This document shows, one piece after another, positions 7,752 to 15,905 of a DNA stretch of 64,000 nucleotides. The stretch is taken from positions 124,001-188,000 of the forward strand of contig JAKLJG010000004.1 in NCBI GenBank assembly GCA_023151255.1, written 5' to 3'. The position numbers and the translations under genes are program-made. Below the pieces are notes generated by a model. The model was not told the origin of the DNA and ran no database searches. It saw only the letters and a program-made list of their open reading frames with translations. Origin of the DNA: Cyclobacteriaceae bacterium (GTDB taxonomy: Bacteria > Bacteroidota > Bacteroidia > Cytophagales > Cyclobacteriaceae). How positions within the stretch are numbered: the stretch's first letter is position 1; each line of letters begins with the position of its first letter.

Positions 7752-9413
7752 ATGAGCGAAGAAAAGAGTTTGAACTTCCTGGAAGAAATCATTGAGAACG
7801 ACCTGAAGTCCGGGAAGCACCAAACCATTGTTACGCGCTTTCCGCCCGAACCCAACGGCTACCTGCACGTGGGCCATGCCAAAAGCATTTGCCTCAATTT
7901 CGGCCTGGCAAAAAAATATGGCGGCTACACCAACCTGCGCTTTGACGACACTAACCCCGTTACCGAAGATGTGGAGTATGTGGAAAGTATTAAAGACGAT
8001 ATCAAATGGCTGGGCTTTGAATGGGCCAATGAATTGTACGCGTCAGACTACTTTGAGCAACTCTATGAATTTGCCGTAACACTTATTAAGAAAGGCCTGG
8101 CGTATGTGGATGACAGCACCAGCGAAGAGATAGCCCAGCAGAAAGGCACACCCACGCAGCCGGGCACCAACAGCCCGTACCGGAGCCGCAGCGTGGAAGA
8201 AAACCTGCAGTTGTTTGCCGATATGCGAGCCGGGAAATACCGCGATGGCGAAAAAGTGCTGCGCGCTAAAATAGACATGGCCCACCCCAACATGCACATG
8301 CGCGACCCGGTTATCTATCGCATTAAACACGCCCATCATCACCGCACAGGCGATGCCTGGTGCATTTACCCGATGTATGATTTCGCCCACGGGCAAAGCG
8401 ACTCGATTGAAAAAGTAACCCACAGCATCTGCACGTTGGAATTTGTACCTCATCGTGCACTGTACGACTGGCTGATTGAAAAACTGGAAATCTATCCTTC
8501 CAAGCAATACGAGTTTGCCCGGCTTAACATGACGTACACCGTGATGAGTAAACGCAAGCTGCTGCAACTGGTAAACGAAAAACACGTTACCGGATGGGAT
8601 GATCCCCGCATGCCCACGCTCAGCGGCATGAGGCGGAGGGGCTATACGCCCGAAAGCATTCGCGATTTTTGCGACCGCATAGGGGTGGCCAAGCGTGATA
8701 ACCTGATTGATGTGGGCTTGCTTGAATTTTGTGTGCGCGAACACCTCAATAAAGTTGCCCTGCGCAAAATGGTCGTGTTCGATCCGGTAAAAGTCATTCT
8801 CACCAACTACCCGGCCGGCCAAACCGAAATGGTAGCCAGCGAAAACAACCCGGAAGATGCTGCGGCAGGCGAACGTCTTATTCCGTTTAGCGGTGAGCTT
8901 TTTATTGAGCGCGAAGATTTTATGGAAAACCCGCCAAAAAAATATTTCCGCCTCGCCCCCGGGCAACTGGTACGCCTCAAAAGCGCCTACATCATCCGGT
9001 GCGATGAGGTGGTTAAAGATGCAAACGGAACCATTACCGAACTCCGCTGCACCTACCTCCCTGAAAGCCGCAGCGGGTCCGACTCCTCCGGCATCAATGT
9101 TAAGGGAACTCTGCATTGGGTAAGCGCGCAACATGCCGTTCCGATAGAAGTTAGGCTGTATGACCGCCTTTTTATGGTAGACGATCTTTCAGCAACCGAA
9201 GGTGATTTTAAAGAGTACATTAACCCCGATTCACTGAAGGTAATCCCGAACGCCTTAGCCGAACCATCGCTGGCCAAAGCCAAGCCCGATGAACACTACC
9301 AGTTTATGCGCAAGGGTTATTTTATTGTCGATGCCGATTCAAAACCCGGCAAACCGGTGTTTAACCGCACGGTAACGCTGAAGGATATGTGGGCTAAGAG
9401 TAGTAAGATGTAA
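7752..9413 (+). CDS. glnS: Glutaminyl-tRNA synthetase
   Basis: This 553-residue class I synthetase charges tRNA-Gln directly. The HIGH-like motif is FPPEPNGYLHVGHAKSICL (residues 27-45), and the KMSKS-like loop is TVMSKRKLLQLV. The two C-terminal beta-barrels typical of GlnRS follow. Its presence implies that this organism does not depend on Glu-tRNA-Gln transamidation. The last codons (KSSKM, then the stop) fall inside a GTAAGAC-type repeat that continues into the intergenic region, so the C-terminus appears to have been shaped by the repeat. Confidence 0.98.
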   Translation: MSEEKSLNFLEEIIENDLKSGKHQTIVTRFPPEPNGYLHVGHAKSICLNFGLAKKYGGYTNLRFDDTNPVTEDVEYVESIKDDIKWLGFEWANELYASDYFEQLYEFAVTLIKKGLAYVDDSTSEEIAQQKGTPTQPGTNSPYRSRSVEENLQLFADMRAGKYRDGEKVLRAKIDMAHPNMHMRDPVIYRIKHAHHHRTGDAWCIYPMYDFAHGQSDSIEKVTHSICTLEFVPHRALYDWLIEKLEIYPSKQYEFARLNMTYTVMSKRKLLQLVNEKHVTGWDDPRMPTLSGMRRRGYTPESIRDFCDRIGVAKRDNLIDVGLLEFCVREHLNKVALRKMVVFDPVKVILTNYPAGQTEMVASENNPEDAAAGERLIPFSGELFIEREDFMENPPKKYFRLAPGQLVRLKSAYIIRCDEVVKDANGTITELRCTYLPESRSGSDSSGINVKGTLHWVSAQHAVPIEVRLYDRLFMVDDLSATEGDFKEYINPDSLKVIPNALAEPSLAKAKPDEHYQFMRKGYFIVDADSKPGKPVFNRTVTLKDMWAKSSKM

Positions 9414-9508
9414 GACTTAAGTAGTAAGACACAAGATGTAAGACTAGGATACTAGCTATCACGCAGCGTATCTTACTACATGCGACTTGCTACTTACGTC
9501 TACCTTAC
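9399..9508. repeat. Imperfect inverted and tandem GTAAGAC-type repeat between convergent glnS and ridA
   Basis: The unit AGTAGTAAGATGTAAGAC (9399-9416) recurs with a 7-base insertion at 9420-9444. The right half (about 9468-9508) carries inverted copies (CTTACTAC, CTTGCTACTTAC, CCTTAC), so the whole block can fold into one long imperfect hairpin. The arms run into the last codons of glnS on the left and of ridA on the right. It may act as a bidirectional terminator or be a small intergenic repeat element. No transposase is associated. Confidence 0.55.
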
Positions 9509-9880
9509 AGCGATACACGAAATCTCCACATTCACATCTTTTGGCAGGCGGCTCACTTCTACGGTTTCGCGGGCGGGAGGATTGGTCGGAAAGTTCTTTC
9601 CGTAAACTTCATTTACAACCGGAAAGTTGTTCATGTCCTTTAAGAAAATGGTGCTCTTCACCACGTTGGAGAAATCCATGCCCGCAGCCTTCAGTATCTC
9701 ACCAAGATTTTTCATCACCTGGGCCGTTTCCTCGCTGATGTTGCCGGTTACCAGGTTAACCGATGGCTTTTGTATGGCAATTTGCCCGCTGATGAATAAC
9801 ATATTCCCAGCCTGTATGGCCTGGCTGTACGGGCCGATGGGCTCGGGCGCATTGGGTGAATAAACAACCGATTTTGACAT
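9500..9880 (-). CDS. RidA-family enamine/imine deaminase
   Basis: This 126-residue YjgF/YER057c/UK114 protein is predicted to hydrolyse reactive enamine/imine intermediates from PLP enzymes to oxo-acids and ammonia in the cytosol. Family landmarks are APEPIGPYSQAIQAGNMLFI, the central GQIA and NLGEILKAAGMDFSNVVK, and the C-terminal PPARETVEVSRLPKDVNVEI that carries the active-site Arg. Length is normal. The final codons (Val-Arg-stop) overlap the intergenic repeat. It has its own predicted promoter. Confidence 0.95.
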   Translation of the reverse strand: MSKSVVYSPNAPEPIGPYSQAIQAGNMLFISGQIAIQKPSVNLVTGNISEETAQVMKNLGEILKAAGMDFSNVVKSTIFLKDMNNFPVVNEVYGKNFPTNPPARETVEVSRLPKDVNVEISCIAVR

Positions 9881-9915
9881 ACCTATTTATTTAACAATTA
9901 TCTTTCGTACCGTTT

Positions 9916-9923
9916 CAAAATTA
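9916..9923 (-). promoter_or_regulatory. ridA -7 element TAATTTTG
   Basis: A perfect TAnnTTTG octamer on the minus strand, 35 bases before the ridA ATG, predicts a leader of about 32 bases. No good -33 element was seen. Confidence 0.35.
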
Positions 9924-9940
9924 GAAACAAAATCCGGTTT

Positions 9941-10603
9941 ATGAATATCCTTGTGGTTGGCAATACCGAAAACCTTGAAGAATGTCGGGCTAAGTTCGGA
10001 GAACACCAATACACGCTGGAGGGCGACCACCGCGAAGCCGAACGGTTTGTAGCGGGCAGTGACCTGGTATTTGATTTCATCATTGATGAAGAGCCTTTTC
10101 AAATTGAAATCTACCAGGAGAAGCCAACGGCTCGTATATTCCTGAACACGGCCAAAATTTCACTGGCCGAACTCTCCAACCTGGCCGACCATAAAATAAA
10201 GGCCCATGTATTCGGCTTTAACGGGCTGCCCACCTTTGTTAACCGCGAAGTGTTGGAAGTGTGCCTGCTTAACCCGGCACACCAAGCCGAACTGAATGCA
10301 ATTTGTAAAAAGTTAAACACCCACTACCTGGTGGTTGACGACCGCGTTGGGATGGTTACACCCCGCATCATCTGCATGATCATTAACGAGGCCTACTTCA
10401 CCGTGCAGGAAGGAACCGCTATTCGTGAAGACATTGACAAAGCAATGAAACTGGGTACTAACTACCCGTATGGACCGTTTGAATGGTGCCAGCGCATTGG
10501 CGTCAAGCATGTGTACGAACTACTGGAGGCGGTGTATGAAGACACCCACGATGAGCGCTATAAAATTTGTCCGCTATTGAAGAAGGAATACCTGATGGCG
10601 TGA
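9941..10603 (+). CDS. 3-hydroxyacyl-CoA dehydrogenase-like protein
   Basis: This 220-residue protein combines a short, degenerate N-terminal Rossmann-like region (MNILVVGNTENLEE, lacking a GxGxxG loop) with a well-kept C-terminal 3-hydroxyacyl-CoA dehydrogenase helical domain at about residues 138-200 (VGMVTPRIICMIINEAYF, then GTNYPYGPFEWCQRIGV). It is shorter than the usual 280-300 residue enzymes and probably cannot bind NAD normally, so catalysis is doubtful. It stands alone between RidA (divergent) and a decayed region. Confidence 0.8.
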   Translation: MNILVVGNTENLEECRAKFGEHQYTLEGDHREAERFVAGSDLVFDFIIDEEPFQIEIYQEKPTARIFLNTAKISLAELSNLADHKIKAHVFGFNGLPTFVNREVLEVCLLNPAHQAELNAICKKLNTHYLVVDDRVGMVTPRIICMIINEAYFTVQEGTAIREDIDKAMKLGTNYPYGPFEWCQRIGVKHVYELLEAVYEDTHDERYKICPLLKKEYLMA

Positions 10604-10647
10604 GCGAAAAAACCTATTACTTTCAACCTGCATCAACATAATACCTT

Positions 10648-10809
10648 TTATAATTTGAAAATATCGGCTATTACATCCTTAATCTCATCAATTTCACTTT
10701 GCTTCAAGCGCCCTAAAGACTGTTTACTCAACCTGCTTTCGTCAACCGCCCGCAGCTGATCCAAACAAACTTCGCCAGTTTTGTTCTGAAGATACACCTT
10801 GAGATTTTG
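10648..10809 (-). pseudogene. MazF/PemK toxin C-terminal remnant
   Basis: Translating the minus strand between the stop at 10810-10812 and a stop at 10648-10650 gives about 53 codons without an internal start. The product contains VYLQNKTGEVCLDQLRAVDE, SRLSKQSLGRLKQSEIDEI and a final DVIADIFKL. This resembles the C-terminal third of MazF/PemK ribonucleases, with the DQ(L/I)R-(T/A)(V/I)D-(K/E)SRL signature. The N-terminal RNase half and any antitoxin are missing. The remnant lies in the same frame directly after the stop of the neighbouring truncated lipoprotein gene, as if two decayed genes were joined. Confidence 0.5.
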
Positions 10810-11235
10810 TTAATAAGTTTCGATTATATTGTAAATAATACCCTCACCTGTTTCTGTTGTGCCATCCACAATTTTATTGAGACCAGTTCCATCAATTCCA
10901 ACTGAATAGATGTGCCATTTGTTTGTCACATCTTTTGCAACAAAAATTAATGACTTGCCATCAGGCGTAATCGCGGCATCTAGGCCTTCTAGCCTAATTT
11001 TTAAACCTGCAGGGAGCATAAGAGGAATGCTTTTTTTATCTGTTCCATCCAGTTTTATTGTATATAATTCTGTAACATCTGTATTATGGTTAACTTTATA
11101 ATACAGCAAACGATTTTTAATTTGATTGGAACCGGATGGATTTGCAATAGCTTCGTCATTACAGCTAATTTGAAAAAGGATAAGGGTTAGTGCAAATACT
11201 GTCAGTACAAGTGCAGTTTGTATTATTCTTTTCAT
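10810..11235 (-). CDS. Truncated TolB/PD40-like propeller lipoprotein
   Basis: This 141-residue protein starts with a lipoprotein signal (MKRIIQTALVLTVFALTLI, then ISCND with Cys at about residue 29) and contains two blades of a PD40/TolB-type propeller: TELYTIKLDGTDKKSIPL, then ITPDGKSLIFVAKD and WHIYSVGIDGTGLNKIV. Full propellers need six or seven blades, so the protein is much shorter than relatives and probably ends at a deletion or insertion junction, where a MazF-like remnant follows in frame after the stop. It may be a decayed gene. The higher A/T content than the neighbours also suggests relaxed or foreign sequence. Confidence 0.5.
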   Translation of the reverse strand: MKRIIQTALVLTVFALTLILFQISCNDEAIANPSGSNQIKNRLLYYKVNHNTDVTELYTIKLDGTDKKSIPLMLPAGLKIRLEGLDAAITPDGKSLIFVAKDVTNKWHIYSVGIDGTGLNKIVDGTTETGEGIIYNIIETY

Positions 11236-11353
11236 AATATAGGATTATTAAGTGAGTAATTGATGCCAACTCTTCTAAAGTAATAATAACCGCGGCACTT
11301 TCCAAGTGCACCCCTTTAAGGATACTGTGAATGAAATTTCAAAGACTTTGCCT

Positions 11354-11381
11354 TCGCAGAGTCTCCTTCAAGGGACTCTGC
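11354..11381. repeat. 28-base near-perfect palindrome
   Basis: Arms CGCAGAGTC and GACTCTGCG (9 bp, perfect) enclose TCCTTCAAGG, which can itself pair as CCT/AGG around TCA. No T-run follows on the minus strand, so it is not an obvious glmS terminator. On the plus strand it is followed by TTTGCTTATTC. Confidence 0.6.
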
Positions 11382-11483
11382 GTTTGCTTATTCTGAAATT
11401 CAAAACCTAATAATCGGAAAACCAATTTCATTATGTGGATTGTCTCTTTTTGTAAGACGCCTCAGCTCATAATCCAAAACTTC

Positions 11484-11526
11484 TTAAACCAGTCTACGAG
11501 TTTTTAAACTAGTCCAGGACTTTTTT
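11484..11526. repeat. Two overlapping imperfect direct repeats downstream of glmS
   Basis: Two copies of a TTAAAC-yAGTC-(4-5 nt)-ACTTTTT-like unit start at 11484 and 11504 and share a T-rich junction. The second copy contains the small palindrome GTCCAGGAC. They lie 37 bases after the glmS stop and might contribute to termination on either strand. Their role is unknown. Confidence 0.4.
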
Positions 11527-11562
11527 ATTGGTTTACGGAATTGAGAGTACATGATGGCTTAA

Positions 11563-13398
11563 TTACTCCACCGTCACACTTTTCGCCAGGTTCCTTGGCT
11601 GATCAACATTGCATCCGCGCATAACGGCAATGTGGTACGACAGCAACTGCAGCGGAATAACTGAAACAATCGGCATTAACGCTTCCTGCACGGCCGGTAC
11701 CTCAATCACAAATTCCGACATGCCCGGGATGAGTTCATCTCCTTTGGTTACTACGGAAATAACCCGGCCTTTACGAGCCTTTACTTCCTGCACGTTCGAA
11801 ACTATTTTTTCGTACGAACTATCGTGTGTGGCGATAAATACCACGGGCATCTCCTCGTCTATCAGCGCAATGGGGCCGTGTTTCATTTCGGCTGCCGGGT
11901 AGCCCTCGGCATGGATGTACGATATTTCTTTCAGCTTCAATGCACCTTCAAGCGCCACCGGGAAGTTGCAGCCGCGGCCCAGGTACAAAAAGTTGGTGGC
12001 GTCTTTAAATGTGTAAGCAAGTTCCTTGATCTTATCGTTTTGCTTCAACACCTCTTCCACTTTAGCCGGCAGGTTTTCGAGCTCTACCAGCATCTCGTGG
12101 AACTTGCGTTCGGTAATGGTGCCTTTCTTCTGTGCCACAATCAGGCAAATCATGCTTAGTACCGTCAACTGGGCCGTAAAGGCTTTGGTGCTGGCCACCC
12201 CGATTTCGGGACCAGCATGCGTGTACGAACCCGCATGCGATGCACGTGCGATAGACGAGCCTACCACATTGCACACTCCAATAATAATGGCGCCCTTGGC
12301 CTTGGCTAGTTCAATGGCGGCAAGCGTATCGGCTGTTTCGCCTGATTGGGATATTGCAATCACCACATCACCTTCTCGGATGATCGGGTTGCGGTAACGA
12401 AATTCTGAAGCGTACTCTACCTCTACCGGAATGCGGCAGAATTCTTCAATCATGTATTCGGCCACCAGACCGGCATGCCATGATGTACCGCAGGCCACGA
12501 TGATGATGCGATCGGCATGGACCATCTTGTTTACATACTCGCGGATGCCGCCAAGCACCAGGCGTCCGGAGGATACATCGAGCCTCCCGCGAAGGCAGTC
12601 TTTTATCGAACGGGGCTGCTCAAATATTTCCTTCAGCATAAAATGCTCAAAGCCGCCTTTTTCAATCGCTTCGAGTTCCATTTCCAGCCGCTGGATGTAT
12701 GGGGTGGTGGGCGCATCCTCAATAGTTTTTATACGGAGTTCTCCGTTATCAATTACGGCAATCTCCTGGTCGTTCAGGTACACCACATCTTTCGTGTATT
12801 CAATAATCGGGGTGGCATCCGAGGCCATGAAAAATTCGTCTTTGCCGATGCCAATCACCAGCGGGCTTCCTTTGCGTGCCGCGATTAACAAATCCGGGTT
12901 CTCAGCCGACATCACCACAATGGCATACGCCCCGATTACCTGGGTAAGCGCAACGCGCACGGCCTCATCCAGGGGATAGTTATTGCTTTGCTGAATGTCT
13001 TCAATAAAGTGTATCAAAACCTCCGTATCGGTTTCACTCACAAACCGATGGCCTTTGTTAATCAATTCCTGCTTCAGCGCGCTGTAATTTTCGATGATGC
13101 CATTATGGATAATGGCGAGTTTCTTTGATGCCGAGTAGTGCGGGTGTGCATTGGTATCGTTCGGCTCGCCATGTGTAGCCCACCGGGTGTGACCTATGCC
13201 GATGTGGCTGGTCAGGGGCTGGCCGTTAATGTACTCTTCCAATTCACTTACCTTGCCCTTTTTCTTATAAACATTCAGACCGTTGTTGAGCAGGGCAATG
13301 CCGGCACTGTCGTAGCCCCGGTATTCCAGGCGCTTTAAACCTTTAATGATCACTTGTTGGGCATCGCGGTGCCCGATGTAGGCAACAATTCCGCACAT
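11563..13398 (-). CDS. glmS: Glutamine--fructose-6-phosphate aminotransferase (isomerizing)
   Basis: GlmS makes glucosamine-6-phosphate from fructose-6-phosphate and glutamine, the entry to peptidoglycan and LPS amino sugars. The 611-residue length is typical. The N-terminal nucleophile Cys2 is intact (MCGIVAYIGH), followed by the class II glutaminase domain (about 1-220, with RGYDSAG and HTRWATHG) and two SIS sugar-isomerase domains (about 290-430 and 460-600, with CGTSWHAG, SQSGETADT and the C-terminal DQPRNLAKSVTVE). It is the last gene of the starch-synthase-like / DUF4270 / glmS operon, 3 bases after DUF4270. No glmS ribozyme-like leader is possible, because the DUF4270 gene abuts the start. 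Confidence 0.98.
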   Translation of the reverse strand: MCGIVAYIGHRDAQQVIIKGLKRLEYRGYDSAGIALLNNGLNVYKKKGKVSELEEYINGQPLTSHIGIGHTRWATHGEPNDTNAHPHYSASKKLAIIHNGIIENYSALKQELINKGHRFVSETDTEVLIHFIEDIQQSNNYPLDEAVRVALTQVIGAYAIVVMSAENPDLLIAARKGSPLVIGIGKDEFFMASDATPIIEYTKDVVYLNDQEIAVIDNGELRIKTIEDAPTTPYIQRLEMELEAIEKGGFEHFMLKEIFEQPRSIKDCLRGRLDVSSGRLVLGGIREYVNKMVHADRIIIVACGTSWHAGLVAEYMIEEFCRIPVEVEYASEFRYRNPIIREGDVVIAISQSGETADTLAAIELAKAKGAIIIGVCNVVGSSIARASHAGSYTHAGPEIGVASTKAFTAQLTVLSMICLIVAQKKGTITERKFHEMLVELENLPAKVEEVLKQNDKIKELAYTFKDATNFLYLGRGCNFPVALEGALKLKEISYIHAEGYPAAEMKHGPIALIDEEMPVVFIATHDSSYEKIVSNVQEVKARKGRVISVVTKGDELIPGMSEFVIEVPAVQEALMPIVSVIPLQLLSYHIAVMRGCNVDQPRNLAKSVTVE

Positions 13399-13401
13399 AG
13401 G

Positions 13402-14868
13402 TTAATCGGCTTTAGGCAGGGTATAGTACACCCGAAGTTTGATGTTATCCTTATGAAACAGCACCCGGTTCACGGTTTTCGCACCGTTTTTGGGGTAAAG
13501 AATATAATACCGGAAACGCGGTTTATCGGTTTCCGGTATGGCCATTTCCTGGGCATACAAAGTAAAGAACCCACGATATGTATTGGCGGAGGAAGAATAT
13601 CCAAGATTAAAGTATGTGCTCGTTTCTGTAAAGATTGTTAACACACTATCAGGGTTTACAACAGAATAATCGGGCGTCAGGGTACGTGTACTGTTATTGT
13701 AAAGGTTAATAATCTTCTGGTCACGGTCACGGGCTTGCGCGGTCTTTTGCCGGTTAAACTTTTTCAGTCGGTTATCCGGGTCAAGCAACCGGACATACAA
13801 CTCTCCGGGTGACCGGAATATTTCGGTTGATTCAACATCGCTAATAACCAGTTCGGCCGAGTTGATTGCAATGTTGGGCAGGGTGTCCGATTCGAGGAAG
13901 CTAATGAACTCCGCGAAGTCTAGTTTGGTAAACAAGCCCACCCCGGATTGAATGCAGCGCAATCCGCTAACCGGATCGAAGTCAGTGAAATACTGATTAA
14001 TGTCCACTTCTGAGCCTGCCCGATCGGATTTGATTTCGTTAAAACTGGTGATTGCGTTGCCCGCTATGGGAAGATTAATGGTCTGGCTGTCCAGTGTCGG
14101 GTTCTGATAGTGAACAATTATTCTCGACTCAAAGTGTACCGGATCAATACCTACAATTTTATCGCCCGATATGGCTTTGACGGCCAGTCCTTTAAATTCT
14201 TTGGTAAATATACTGAAATCGCGCCATTGAAGAGAGTCCTGAGGGGTTGTACCATTGGCATAGCGCAAGGCTGCATTAAAAAGTTTTTGACTAAATGCCG
14301 AACTGAGCGGAATACGGATCAGGACGGTGTCTTTCTTGGCGGAATCAAACTTGTTTTGGAATTCCAGCGGATTAATTATCAACGAACCTGAACCAACCAT
14401 CGGGCCGGTGGGCACGGTAGTCTTATTAAAATAAAATGGAGCTGAATTCCGTGAAATCTGTTTAGCCAGTTCATATACTTCGAACTGAATCGGATTCATG
14501 GTAATGTTACCATATGTATAGAAATCCAACTTCAGTTGTAGCACCGCTGAATCTAACGTTGAGTTGGTCGCAATTTTTGCCGTTGTTGTTGGGAAAAACT
14601 GGGTATAAAACCCTGCCGAAACGGTTCCGAGTTTTTCATCCGTATAGCTACCAAGTAACAACCGGTTTATTTCGCTTGGCCAATAAAAATTACTGGAACG
14701 CACAGAATCCAGCCAGAGCACACTGCTGTACACCGGGAACTCAATAAATCGAACATCAAACTTTGATTTTGGATTACGAAATCCCAACAAACTGGCCTCA
14801 TCTTCACAGGCCAGCAAGAACAGGGCAGCCAAAAGCAGCAGCCCCGTTCGCTTAACCCACAAGTTCAT
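13402..14868 (-). CDS. DUF4270 family outer-membrane-type lipoprotein
   Basis: This protein of about 488 residues belongs to DUF4270, a Bacteroidota family of unknown function. From the chosen ATG (14868) it begins MNLWVKRTGLLLLAALFLLA then CEDE, a clear lipoprotein signal with the lipobox Cys at residue 21. An upstream ATG at 14922 would put 18 polar residues before the signal and is rejected. The body is rich in beta-strand-like and aromatic sequence, with no catalytic motif seen. The start overlaps the end of the starch-synthase-like gene by 17 bases and the stop is 3 bases before glmS. This linkage suggests a role in the envelope or in polysaccharide export, which is inference. Confidence 0.88.
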   Translation of the reverse strand: MNLWVKRTGLLLLAALFLLACEDEASLLGFRNPKSKFDVRFIEFPVYSSVLWLDSVRSSNFYWPSEINRLLLGSYTDEKLGTVSAGFYTQFFPTTTAKIATNSTLDSAVLQLKLDFYTYGNITMNPIQFEVYELAKQISRNSAPFYFNKTTVPTGPMVGSGSLIINPLEFQNKFDSAKKDTVLIRIPLSSAFSQKLFNAALRYANGTTPQDSLQWRDFSIFTKEFKGLAVKAISGDKIVGIDPVHFESRIIVHYQNPTLDSQTINLPIAGNAITSFNEIKSDRAGSEVDINQYFTDFDPVSGLRCIQSGVGLFTKLDFAEFISFLESDTLPNIAINSAELVISDVESTEIFRSPGELYVRLLDPDNRLKKFNRQKTAQARDRDQKIINLYNNSTRTLTPDYSVVNPDSVLTIFTETSTYFNLGYSSSANTYRGFFTLYAQEMAIPETDKPRFRYYILYPKNGAKTVNRVLFHKDNIKLRVYYTLPKAD

Positions 14869-15655
14869 TATACAGATTGAAGTATGATTCGGTGTAGTTT
14901 TCGGATTTATCAATGGTTTCAACCTTTTTCTCTTTCATTTTTGAGAAAAGGCCCTTTATCTTTTTGTTTTCACCGGCCACGATAACGGCATCGGAGAACT
15001 CAACGCCCATTTTAATGAAGCCTTCATAGTCGGCCGTTTTCAGATTGCCCAACATGTTGTCCTCAATGTCCATCATCTTCACCTTCGACAGGATATCGCC
15101 TTTGAATTTGTAGGTGAAGTCGTTGTTGTAAATAGTAAACACGGTTTTGGTGTTCTTAAACAACGGATCGTTTTTGTACGTGGTTTTCAGGTACAACGGG
15201 ATGAAGCTGGTAATCCAGTCGTTACAGTGAACAATATCGGGCGCCCAGCCCAGTTTTCGTACCGTTTCAATGGCACCTTTGCAGAAGAAGATGGCTCGCT
15301 CATCGTTGTCTTCATAAAAGCGGTTTTCCTTATCGTGGAAAACCGACTTGCGGTGGAAGTAATCTTCGTTATCGATAAAATACACCTGCAGCTTGGCGTT
15401 TGGAATAGAGGCTACTTTAATGGTCAGCGGTTTCTCTTCATCGCCTACGGCTATGTTAATCCCCGATAACCTGACCACTTCATGCAACCGGTTTTTACGC
15501 TCGTTTATAATGCCGAAACGAGGCACCAGAATTCTAATCTCCATCCCCTTCTCTTGCATATACTGCGGTAACTTGCGCACAAAGTCGGCTACTTCCGAAG
15601 TCTGCAGAAAAGGATTAATCTCACTGGCTACATAAAGAATACGAAGTTTTGACAT
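14852..15655 (-). CDS. GT5 starch-synthase catalytic-domain-only protein
   Basis: This 267-residue protein corresponds to the N-terminal GT5 domain of glycogen/starch synthase (KLRILYVASEINPFLQTSEV at the start, HCNDWITSFIPLYLKTTY in the middle), but the C-terminal GT1 donor-binding domain is absent. The KxGG loop that binds ADP-glucose in true synthases reads LQTSEVADFV here, so normal glycogen synthase activity is unlikely. The start is set at 15655: the ATG at 15694 would lie inside the predicted -7 promoter element. Same-strand overlap with DUF4270 and then glmS forms an operon found widely in Bacteroidota. Confidence 0.85.
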   Translation of the reverse strand: MSKLRILYVASEINPFLQTSEVADFVRKLPQYMQEKGMEIRILVPRFGIINERKNRLHEVVRLSGINIAVGDEEKPLTIKVASIPNAKLQVYFIDNEDYFHRKSVFHDKENRFYEDNDERAIFFCKGAIETVRKLGWAPDIVHCNDWITSFIPLYLKTTYKNDPLFKNTKTVFTIYNNDFTYKFKGDILSKVKMMDIEDNMLGNLKTADYEGFIKMGVEFSDAVIVAGENKKIKGLFSKMKEKKVETIDKSENYTESYFNLYNELVG

Positions 15656-15691
15656 AGGGGTAATTTTAGTACCGAACGGAAAAATGAACCA

Positions 15692-15722
15692 CAAAGGTAC
15701 ACAAAATACCCCCCTTATTCAA
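15692..15722 (-). promoter_or_regulatory. Promoter of the starch-synthase-like/DUF4270/glmS operon
   Basis: On the minus strand TTG (opposite 15720-15722) is followed after 20 bases by a perfect -7 element TACCTTTG (opposite 15692-15699). The predicted start is near 15688, leaving a leader of about 32 bases before the ATG at 15655. This rules out the upstream ATG at 15694. Confidence 0.55.
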
Positions 15723-15905
15723 CCTTTCCTCCAATTTTGGCCTCTGAATACACTTGTTAAACAGGCTGTTAAATAGCAGATAATCAGCTTATTTCATAAG
15801 ATTTCGTTGGTTTCTGGCCCGTTCAGGCGCGCACGCCATCTGCAATACCTGTGCATCATTTAATCTCCAAAACCTATCTTTCAGGCTTAACATAGCCGGC
15901 CAACA

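Larger units (their letters stand above)
11236..11562. other. 327-base gene-free stretch with palindrome and direct repeats
   Basis: No credible coding frame is seen. The stretch holds a near-perfect 28-base palindrome (11354-11381) and two imperfect overlapping 22-23-base direct repeats (11484-11526). It is A/T-richer than the flanking genes and adjoins the truncated lipoprotein and toxin remnant, consistent with a scar of past insertion and deletion. Confidence 0.5.

Noticed and set aside
8043-9134. A 363-codon open frame antisense to glnS
   Set aside because: glnS is conserved and motif-complete over the same bases; the antisense frame is open because of the sense codon pattern and has no recognisable domain.
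10648-11235. A functional mazEF toxin-antitoxin system
   Set aside because: Only the C-terminal third of the toxin is present; no start codon, RNase half or antitoxin is visible.
12431-12979. A 182-codon frame antisense to glmS
   Set aside because: glmS is intact here; the product is a low-complexity Ser/Ile/Thr-rich shadow.
15656-15694. Upstream ATG for the starch-synthase-like protein
   Set aside because: It falls inside the predicted -7 promoter element and adds residues unlike the family start.
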